Shown: piece by piece, positions 1-4,468 of the stretch
How the letters are laid out: each line of letters begins with the position of its first letter
Numbering within the stretch: position 1 is the first letter of the stretch
Assembly (NCBI GenBank): GCA_030835065.1
Contig: JAUQWR010000153.1
Coordinates: 1 to 5,344 of the forward strand
Reading direction: 5' to 3'
DNA: 5,344 nucleotides
Source of the DNA: Candidatus Kapaibacterium sp.
Lineage (GTDB): Bacteria > Bacteroidota > Ignavibacteria > Kapaibacteriales > UBA2268
Position numbers and translations under genes: made by a program
Notes under the pieces: generated by a model
What the model saw: the letters and a program-made list of their open reading frames with translations, nothing else
Told to the model about the DNA's origin: nothing
Database searches by the model: none

Positions 1-1
1 A

Positions 2-598
2 GAAGTGATGATTCCTCTAGTTGGTAATGTTAAAGAATTAAAACACCAAGAAGAAATCGTTCGCAGAGTTGCTGGCGAAGTGATGATCGAAACTGGCATT
101 AAGTTTGAATATTTAGTTGGTACAATGATTGAAGTGCCTCGCGGTGCTATAACAGCCGGCGAGATCGCTGAAGTTGCTGAATTCTTCTCATTTGGTACTA
201 ATGACTTGACTCAAACTACTTTGGGCTTGAGCCGCGATGATGCTGGTCGTTTCTTGCCAGAATATGTTAATAGAGATATCTATGCAGTTGATCCTTTTGT
301 TTCTATCGATCAAAATGGCGTTGGTTTCTTAATGAAACACGCTGTTGCTGCTGGCAAAGCTTCTCGCGAAAATATTAAACTTGGTATTTGTGGCGAACAC
401 GGTGGCGATCCTGCTTCTGTTGAATTCTGCCATAATATCGGTTTGGCTTATGTTTCTTGCTCACCATTTAGAGTTCCTATTGCTCGTTTGGCTGCTGCTC
501 GCGCTGCTTTGAGAGAAAAAGCTGCTAAAAAAGCTGCTAAAGCTGCAAAAAAAGAAGCTAAAGAATCTAAAAAAGATAAAAAGAAAAGCAAAAAATAG
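2..598 (+). CDS. ppdK: Pyruvate, phosphate dikinase, C-terminal part (5' truncated by window)
   Basis: PPDK interconverts pyruvate + ATP + Pi and PEP + AMP + PPi in the cytoplasm. Only the C-terminal PEP/pyruvate-binding TIM-barrel domain is present; the reading frame is already open at base 2, so the GTG at 5 is an internal codon and not the start. Counting residues from that GTG, the visible landmarks are MIPLVG (2-7), [10 protein letters not shown] (39-48, metal-binding Glu43), [10 protein letters not shown] (61-70, Asn66 and Asp67) and GICGEHGGD (127-135, catalytic Cys129). These match Glu745, Asn768, Asp769 and Cys831 of the Clostridium symbiosum enzyme (numbering from memory) with one constant offset of 702, so the domain is colinear and probably active. 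The family normally ends near RLAAARAAL (161-169). Here about 28 further residues follow, half of them lysine. The fragment resembles PPDK more than PEP synthase or PTS enzyme I because of the exact [10 protein letters not shown]...[15 protein letters not shown] signature. It ends at TAG and is followed by a hairpin terminator. Confidence 0.97.
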   Translation, partial: EVMIPLVGNVKELKHQEEIVRRVAGEVMIETGIKFEYLVGTMIEVPRGAITAGEIAEVAEFFSFGTNDLTQTTLGLSRDDAGRFLPEYVNRDIYAVDPFVSIDQNGVGFLMKHAVAAGKASRENIKLGICGEHGGDPASVEFCHNIGLAYVSCSPFRVPIARLAAARAALREKAAKKAAKAAKKEAKESKKDKKKSKK

Positions 599-643
599 TT
601 TTGCTCGATAGCTAAATCCATTTATTGATTTAGTTAAAAATTT

Positions 644-696
644 TCGGCTTTAATAATGATTACTTTTTGTATGATTTATTAAAGTCGATTTTATTT
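644..696 (+). terminator. Probable Rho-independent terminator of ppdK
   Basis: Bases 644-656 pair with 676-688 over 13 bp (one G-U pair) around a 19-base loop, and a T-rich run (689-696, TTTTATTT) follows. The hairpin begins 45 bases after the ppdK stop and lies well before the next gene, which separates the two transcription units. The long AT-rich loop and mostly A-T stem make it only moderately strong. A weaker inverted repeat at 609-618/627-636 lies just upstream without a direct T-run and may assist. Confidence 0.6.
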
Positions 697-771
697 ATAA
701 TGGGCTATTTATATTTTTTGTAACATTTCTTTTTGTTATGCGTAAATATTTCTAAAGAATAAATTTCTATT

Positions 772-777
772 AAAGGA
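772..777 (+). promoter_or_regulatory. Ribosome binding site of the PspC-domain gene
   Basis: AAAGGA lies 8 bases before the ATG at 786, which supports that start. The promoter should lie between the ppdK terminator and here (about 700-765). That stretch has several TTG- and TA-rich words but no clean -35/-10 pair that I would defend. Confidence 0.6.
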
Positions 778-785
778 ATAAAAAA

Positions 786-1277
786 ATGGGAAAGCAATTA
801 TTTAGATCTCGACAAAGTAGAATTTTGGGTGGCGTTGCTGGTGGGCTGGCTGAATATTTCGATATTGATCCCGTGCTGGTAAGAGTTATTTTTATAGTAA
901 CTACCATTGGTTATGGTGTTGGTATTTTAGCTTATATTGTTATGTGGATTATCGTGCCCGAAAGAAAAAAAGTGTATCTAGATCCCGATCAAAAAGTATA
1001 TACCGAAGAGAATTATAAAGATTTTGTTGGCAATGAATCATTTAGTCAGGAAGGATCTTTCTCATCATTCTCAGAAAAATATGAAGAAAAGAAAAGCTCT
1101 AAAAAAGTGATGTTCGGTTCGATTTTAATAATTTTGGGCGGTTTGCTGTTGTTGAATAATATTATACCTGAATTTGATTTCGACTTTGTTATGCCTCTGA
1201 TTATTATTGGTATCGGCGCTTTGATTCTAATAAAAAGCAAATCAAATAAATCCGGAGAATATAATGAAATCAAGTAA
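786..1277 (+). CDS. PspC-domain membrane protein with C-terminal LiaF/DUF5668-like helices
   Basis: This 163-residue inner-membrane protein opens with a typical PspC domain (about 4-60). The signature runs LFRSRQSRILGGVAGGLAEY, then DIDPVLVRVIF, a hydrophobic stretch of two closely spaced segments (about 31-57) and the usual ending IIVPE. PspC proteins are membrane partners in phage-shock or envelope-stress responses; in enterobacteria PspC with PspB signals to PspA. A polar, Ser/Glu/Lys-rich linker (about 60-107) joins a second hydrophobic pair (about 109-125 and 134-149) separated by an acidic PEFDFDF turn. That pair looks like the DUF5668/LiaI-LiaF transmembrane module, so the protein is a PspC-LiaF-TM fusion as found in many Bacteroidota-like genomes. 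The start is supported by AAAGGA 8 bases upstream. The last 14 bases overlap the next gene, indicating co-transcription and perhaps translational coupling. No pspA or sensor kinase gene is visible here. The domain call is firm; the specific stress sensed is unknown. Confidence 0.9.
   Translation: MGKQLFRSRQSRILGGVAGGLAEYFDIDPVLVRVIFIVTTIGYGVGILAYIVMWIIVPERKKVYLDPDQKVYTEENYKDFVGNESFSQEGSFSSFSEKYEEKKSSKKVMFGSILIILGGLLLLNNIIPEFDFDFVMPLIIIGIGALILIKSKSNKSGEYNEIK
1254..1257 (+). promoter_or_regulatory. Internal ribosome binding site for the LiaF-like gene
   Basis: GGAG sits 6 bases before the ATG at 1264, inside the last codons of the PspC-domain gene. It fixes the downstream start and implies re-initiation or coupled translation across the 14-base overlap. 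Confidence 0.55.
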
Positions 1278-2178
1278 TGTATTTTGGGGTGTATTCCTTA
1301 TTACAATTGGTTTGATTTACTTTGGTGAATCTGTCAATTTGTTCCAGACTGATTTGTCGGGATTGGTTAAGCTTTGGCCCTTGATTATTGTTTTCATTGG
1401 TGTTAGCTATTTCAAAATCCCTAATATTTATAAATTAATATTGTCCGGACTTAATGGAATTTTGTTTGGATTAATATTGGTTGGTATGCTTAGCTGCAAA
1501 TGCTCGCACGGCTGCCCTGCAAATTGGTTTTCACATTCTAATATCAAAATTAATACTGATCATAGGAATGTAGTAACTAAATCAATTGCACTCGATTCAT
1601 TGGTTACTAGTGCCAATTTGAATATTACTGCCGGTGCTAGTTCTATTGACTTAGAAGGTTCGACTGATTCTTTGATGATGTATAAGGCTGAGGCTGAAAT
1701 AATTGATGTGCAATATGATAATAATTCAGACAAAAGTACTGCCAATTTGAATTTAAAGTTGGGCGAATCTAATGATATTAATGTTTCCAGACATACAGAA
1801 ATAGCTCTAAATAATAATATTAATTGGAAACTTAACGTTAATGCCGGAGCTGGCGATTTATCTTTAGATTTATCGAAACATAAGGTGAATGAAGTTAGTA
1901 TTCAGACTGGTGTTTCCTCATGTTTTTTGAAATTAGGGAATAGAGCTGATACGGTTAATATTGATGTAAATACGGGTGTTTCTTCTGTTGATATTGAAAT
2001 TCCTAAAGATATGGCTTGTAAAATACAATTAAAGGAAGGTTTATCGGATATTAATTTGGACCAATTTAATAAAGTAAATAATAATATATACTTAACTGAT
2101 AATTTTGATAAGACTAAAAAGGTGATTTTTATAAATTATGAAGGTGCTTTATCTTCATTATCAGTAAATAGATATTAA
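1264..2178 (+). CDS. LiaF-like membrane protein: N-terminal membrane module plus beta-ladder (toastrack-type) domain
   Basis: This 304-residue protein has three hydrophobic segments at about 5-20, 33-50 and 58-77. The first two form the LiaI/LiaF (DUF5668) pattern, with glycine-rich helix 1 and the KLWPLIIVFIG motif of helix 2. Directly after helix 3 is a compact cluster CKCSHGC (Cys78, Cys80, His82, Cys84). The rest (about 100-304) is predicted all-beta and resembles the C-terminal domain of LiaF/YvqF-type and DUF4097-like 'toastrack' proteins. It shows recurring units such as NITAGASSIDL (119), NVNAGAGDLSL (191), IQTGVSSCFL (213), VNTGVSSVDI (235) and LKEGLSDINL (256). In Firmicutes LiaF restrains the LiaRS cell-envelope stress system; here no LiaRS genes are in view, so a role in envelope stress with the upstream PspC protein is inferred from operon structure. 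The ATG at 1264 has GGAG 6 bases upstream. No convincing lipobox or cleavable signal peptide is seen. A strong terminator follows 42 bases after the stop. Confidence 0.82.
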   Translation: MKSSNVFWGVFLITIGLIYFGESVNLFQTDLSGLVKLWPLIIVFIGVSYFKIPNIYKLILSGLNGILFGLILVGMLSCKCSHGCPANWFSHSNIKINTDHRNVVTKSIALDSLVTSANLNITAGASSIDLEGSTDSLMMYKAEAEIIDVQYDNNSDKSTANLNLKLGESNDINVSRHTEIALNNNINWKLNVNAGAGDLSLDLSKHKVNEVSIQTGVSSCFLKLGNRADTVNIDVNTGVSSVDIEIPKDMACKIQLKEGLSDINLDQFNKVNNNIYLTDNFDKTKKVIFINYEGALSSLSVNRY

Positions 2179-2220
2179 AAAGAATGTAAAGATAATCTCA
2201 TAAACACACATACCCTAATT

Positions 2221-2260
2221 AAAAGGAGGTCTCAGTATCTGAACCTTCTTTTTTGTTTTT
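2221..2260 (+). terminator. Strong Rho-independent terminator of the PspC/LiaF-like operon
   Basis: AAAAGGAGGT (2221-2230) pairs with ACCTTCTTTT (2243-2252), with one G-U pair. After a single bulged C (2231), TCAG (2232-2235) pairs with CTGA (2239-2242) around a TAT triloop. This gives 14 bp in all, followed by TTTTTT-type tracts to 2260. It begins 42 bases after the stop of the LiaF-like gene. Confidence 0.85.
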
Positions 2261-2428
2261 TGATAGTTGTAAGTGATACTTAATTCATTGTACTAAGTCA
2301 ATAAATGTAGAGAAATTAGTAAGGTTAAAAATGTGTTATGTTTATGCTCTCTATTAAGAAGAAGAACTAAGAAATAGTAGCACAAAGTAACACGAAGTAA
2401 AGAAAAGCAAATTCCAATTCTTATTTAA
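2261..2428. other. Gene-free stretch between two opposing terminators
   Basis: About 168 bases separate the terminator of the plus-strand operon from that of leuD. I find no supported gene: the best plus-strand start (2331) gives only 8 codons. The stretch is A-rich. It holds a weak 5-bp inverted repeat (2270-2274/2278-2282) and the tandem decamer at 2381-2400. It looks like a convergent intergenic spacer, perhaps a degraded remnant. Confidence 0.5.
2381..2400. repeat. Tandem direct decamer, two copies
   Basis: CACAAAGTAA (2381-2390) is directly followed by CACGAAGTAA (2391-2400), differing at one base; the next word AGAAAAGCAA is only loosely similar. It lies in the gene-free spacer. Two copies could be chance in A-rich DNA. 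Confidence 0.5.
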
Positions 2429-2471
2429 AAAGGATGCTCGACCAACTATTTTAGAAGATCAAGCATCCTTT
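2427..2471 (-). terminator. Rho-independent terminator of the leuC-leuD operon
   Basis: On the minus strand AAAGGATGCT (2471-2462) pairs perfectly with AGCATCCTTT (2438-2429) over 10 bp. The stem may extend by two more pairs past a mismatch, the loop is about 20 bases, and the run TTTTT (2431-2427) follows. It begins 45 bases after the leuD stop. On the plus strand no long T-run follows, so it is probably one-directional. Confidence 0.8.
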
Positions 2472-2515
2472 GTAATAATAATACTATTTAAAAATCCTTT
2501 TGCAGCAATGAGCTA

Positions 2516-3007
2516 TTATTGTCTTTGCTTCAAAATATTCTGTGTATAAGGAATCAAACCACCAGCATCAACAATAGCCTGGCGAGCTTTTGGAAGTGGA
2601 AGGACTTCGAATTCCTTGTTTTTAGTAATATTTTTAAGTTTATCGCCTTCAATAATCAATTCATCTCCAGTATCGGCTTCGATATCCGGGCAGATAATAG
2701 TGCGTAAACCAAGATTAATGCTGTTTTGTAAGAAAATACGTGAAAAATTGCGAGCAACGATAATGAGTTCATGACCTTTGAGAGTCGAAGCTGCTTGTTC
2801 GCGTGAAGAGCCACAACCAAAGTTTTTACCGGCAACGATAATTCTTTGATCGTCAGGTTTTTCGTCATTAAGCATTTTATTAAGATCTTTAATATCATCA
2901 AATGCAAATTGAGGAGTTTCCGAAGGTAATACAGTAGCCATATATCTACCAGGATAAATAATATCAGTTGAGATATCATCTTCGATTTTATAAATCACTT
3001 TTGGCAT
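2516..3007 (-). CDS. leuD: 3-isopropylmalate dehydratase/homoaconitase-type small subunit
   Basis: This 163-residue small (swivel-domain) subunit pairs with the LeuC-type protein encoded just upstream. The complex performs dehydration/rehydration isomerisation of a 2-hydroxy acid such as 2-isopropylmalate to 3-isopropylmalate (leucine synthesis). The sequence opens with the family's STDIIYPGRYMAT segment (13-25), which holds the substrate-selecting loop. It continues with GKNFGCGSSREQA (60-72; active-site Ser67/Ser68/Arg69 region) and NFSRIFLQNSINLGL (87-101), and ends in a VLPLP...IVDAGGLIPY tail. The length and the short insert-free form match the archaeal/anaerobe LeuD type rather than the about 200-residue proteobacterial LeuD. 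The loop tetrad YMAT (22-25) is neither the YLVY-like form that I recall for isopropylmalate isomerase nor the YLRT form of methanogen homoaconitase, so the substrate is not settled. The ATG at 3007 is 1 base after the leuC stop and has AAAGGAG 9 bases upstream, so the two are co-translated. A terminator follows. Confidence 0.93.
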   Translation of the reverse strand: MPKVIYKIEDDISTDIIYPGRYMATVLPSETPQFAFDDIKDLNKMLNDEKPDDQRIIVAGKNFGCGSSREQAASTLKGHELIIVARNFSRIFLQNSINLGLRTIICPDIEADTGDELIIEGDKLKNITKNKEFEVLPLPKARQAIVDAGGLIPYTQNILKQRQ

Positions 3008-3008
3008 A

Positions 3009-4301
3009 TTAATTCACTCCTTTTCTTGGATCTGTAATAACACCGGTAAGAGCAGAAGCAGCAGCAACTGCTGGTGAAGCAAGATAGACATCCGAAACAG
3101 GATTGCCCATTCTGCCTTTAAAGTTTCTATTAGTAGTAGCTAAAGCTTTTTCGCCATCGCCCAAAGCACCTTGGTGAACACCTAAGCAAGGACCACAACC
3201 TGGATTCATAACAACAGCACCAGCTTTTACCAAATCGTTGATATAGCCTTTGTCGAGAGCTTCTTGATAAATTCTGGATGAAGCAGGGAATACCAGCATA
3301 CGAGTATCACGTGCTACTTTTTTGCCTTTTAGAATTTCTGATGCTATCTGCAAATCGTCTAATCTTCCGTTAGTGCAAGATCCAATTACTATTTGGTCAA
3401 TTTTAATACCTTCAACTTCAGCAATTGGTTTTACATTATCAACAGTGTGAGGGCAAGCAATTTGAGGAGTCAATTCAGAAGCATTGATTTCTACAATTTG
3501 ATCATATACTGCATCTGGATCTGCTTGCATCATATCAATTTCGCCTTTATATCCAGCTTCTTCTCTCAAATATCTAACTGTTTCTTCGTCTGGAGGTACA
3601 ATACCAGAAGTAGCACCTGCTTCGACACTCATATTGCAGATAGTGAGGCGGCCTGAAGTGCTCATATTACGTATTGCCTCGCCATGAAATTCCAAAACTT
3701 TAAAGTTTGCACCTTCTGCAGAAATTTTACCAATTAAATGAAGAATAATATCTTTTGGCAAAACATATTTAGGCAAAGTGCCATTGATAATAACTTTAAT
3801 AGTAGGTGGAACCTCTATATTCAAAGCTTGACCAAGTGCCCAGACAGAAGCCATTTCAGTAGCACCAATACCAAAGGAAAAAGCTCCGATGGCTCCGTGA
3901 GTAGTTGTGTGGCTATCAGTGCCAACAACTACATAAGAAGGCATAACATATCCACTTTCGGGAAGAATTTGATGGCAGATACCACCTTCATCTCCACGAA
4001 TATCATGGAATTTACTGATTCCTTGTTCAGCTACAAATGTTCTGATTTTCTTTTGATTAGTAGCTGTTTTCTTGCTTTCGGCAGGAACTCTGTGATCGAA
4101 AATAATAGCAATTTTGTTTGGATTCCATACTTTTGCTGGTTTGCCGAGTCCATTATATATTTCGGCAAATTGATTTATTACAAGTGCAGCATTTTCATGA
4201 GACATAGCTAAATCGACGTTGGGTTCGAGTACTTCGCCAACTTCGACACTTGGCTTTCCTGCTGCTTTAGCCAAGATTTTTTGGACCATAGTTTGAGGCA
4301 T
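3009..4301 (-). CDS. leuC: 3-isopropylmalate dehydratase/homoaconitase-type large subunit
   Basis: This 430-residue large subunit of the aconitase superfamily carries the [4Fe-4S] cluster. Cluster ligands are Cys309 in IVIGSCTNGRL and Cys369/Cys372 in NPGCGPCLG. Other family motifs are IIFDHRVPA (66-74), GGICHQILPE (106-115), VGTDSHTTTHGAIGAFSFGIG (126-146), CNMSVEAGA (222-230) and the signature NRNFKGRMG (391-399). All are intact, so the enzyme should be active. The length of about 430 and the separate small subunit place it in the archaeal-type LeuC/HacA group (related to homoaconitate, 2-methylmalate and dimethylmalate dehydratases) rather than the about 465-residue proteobacterial LeuC or single-chain aconitase. 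No leuA, leuB or other leucine or lysine gene lies in the window, so leucine synthesis is the likely but unproved role. The ATG at 4301 has AAAAGGAGGG 5 bases upstream. Expression is probably from a promoter around 4352-4380. The short leader leaves no room for a T-box or leader-peptide attenuator. Confidence 0.94.
   Translation of the reverse strand: MPQTMVQKILAKAAGKPSVEVGEVLEPNVDLAMSHENAALVINQFAEIYNGLGKPAKVWNPNKIAIIFDHRVPAESKKTATNQKKIRTFVAEQGISKFHDIRGDEGGICHQILPESGYVMPSYVVVGTDSHTTTHGAIGAFSFGIGATEMASVWALGQALNIEVPPTIKVIINGTLPKYVLPKDIILHLIGKISAEGANFKVLEFHGEAIRNMSTSGRLTICNMSVEAGATSGIVPPDEETVRYLREEAGYKGEIDMMQADPDAVYDQIVEINASELTPQIACPHTVDNVKPIAEVEGIKIDQIVIGSCTNGRLDDLQIASEILKGKKVARDTRMLVFPASSRIYQEALDKGYINDLVKAGAVVMNPGCGPCLGVHQGALGDGEKALATTNRNFKGRMGNPVSDVYLASPAVAAASALTGVITDPRKGVN
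3017..3023 (-). promoter_or_regulatory. leuD ribosome binding site inside the end of leuC
   Basis: On the minus strand AAAGGAG lies 9 bases before the leuD ATG and forms the Lys-Gly-Val codons at the end of leuC. It shows that leuD translation is coupled to leuC termination and settles the leuD start. Confidence 0.75.
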
Positions 4302-4305
4302 TTAG

Positions 4306-4315
4306 CCCTCCTTTT
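4306..4315 (-). promoter_or_regulatory. leuC ribosome binding site
   Basis: On the minus strand AAAAGGAGGG ends 4-5 bases before the ATG at 4301. It is a near-perfect Shine-Dalgarno sequence and supports that start. Confidence 0.8.
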
Positions 4316-4351
4316 GGAATAGTCGATTTTAAATTGTTAATAAAAAATACG

Positions 4352-4380
4352 ATTAGCCAATTTACTATTTTTTTTGTAAA
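4352..4380 (-). promoter_or_regulatory. Possible leuC-leuD promoter
   Basis: On the minus strand TTTACA (4380-4375), a 17-base spacer and GCTAAT (4357-4352) resemble a sigma-70-type -35/-10 pair. This would give a leader of about 45 bases. The overlapping word TAAATTGG is one mismatch from the Bacteroidota TAnnTTTG box. The region is very AT-rich, so chance matches are common. Confidence 0.35.
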
Positions 4381-4405
4381 TATTTTAATCAATTTTAGTT
4401 TTTTC

Positions 4406-4421
4406 TATATTTGTTTATAAT
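4406..4421 (+). promoter_or_regulatory. Possible promoter of the AddB-like gene
   Basis: TATATTTG (4406-4413) fits the Bacteroidota -7 box TAnnTTTG exactly, and a perfect TATAAT (4416-4421) follows almost at once. Neither has a good upstream partner at the expected distance: the nearest TTTG (4373-4376) is about 29 bases before the first, and only weak TTT-rich words precede the second. Either box would place transcription about 40-55 bases before the start at 4469. Confidence 0.35.
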
Positions 4422-4457
4422 TTCTGAATATTGTATTTTGCATTATTGATTTATTCT

Positions 4458-4463
4458 GGAAGG
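4458..4463 (+). promoter_or_regulatory. Ribosome binding site of the AddB-like gene
   Basis: GGAAGG lies 5 bases before the ATG at 4469. No other in-frame ATG exists between this ATG and the upstream in-frame stop at 4418, so the start is well supported. Confidence 0.6.
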
Positions 4464-4468
4464 TTATT

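Noticed and set aside
5..10. GTG-ATG as the start of the first gene
   Set aside because: It falls inside the conserved E-V-M-I-P-L-V-G segment of PPDK, so the frame simply continues from outside the window.
609..636. Inverted repeat after ppdK considered as the main terminator
   Set aside because: The stem is about 10 bp and almost all A-T, followed by TTAAAAATTTT rather than a T-run; the hairpin at 644-688 is better.
1046..1273. Minus-strand open stretch of 75 codons opposite the PspC-domain gene
   Set aside because: Hydrophobic shadow of the C-terminal membrane helices of the real gene; no ribosome binding site and no family resemblance.
1483..1500. Lipoprotein signal ending at Cys78 of the LiaF-like protein (MLSC)
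   Set aside because: It follows three membrane segments rather than a short N-terminal signal, and Met/Leu at -3/-2 fit the lipobox poorly.
1560..1745. Minus-strand open stretch of 61 codons opposite the LiaF-like gene
   Set aside because: Lies wholly within a well-supported coding frame and has no independent coding signal.
2331..2357. Possible tiny peptide of 8 codons in the spacer
   Set aside because: Too short, with only a weak AAGG upstream and no conserved feature; not supportable as a gene.
2519..2979. Open stretches on the plus strand (2519-2707) and in another minus frame (2656-2979) over leuD
   Set aside because: Both overlap the conserved leuD frame, show low-complexity composition and carry no recognisable motif.
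3393..4211. Plus-strand open stretches of 87 and 157 codons antisense to leuC
   Set aside because: leuC is conserved along its whole length with intact active-site motifs; the antisense products (rich in Asn, Phe, Ser, Ile) look like reverse-frame artefacts of AT-rich DNA.
4302..4345. T-box or leucine leader-peptide attenuator before leuC
   Set aside because: The leader is too short and contains no leucine-rich small reading frame, no T-box core and no terminator hairpin.
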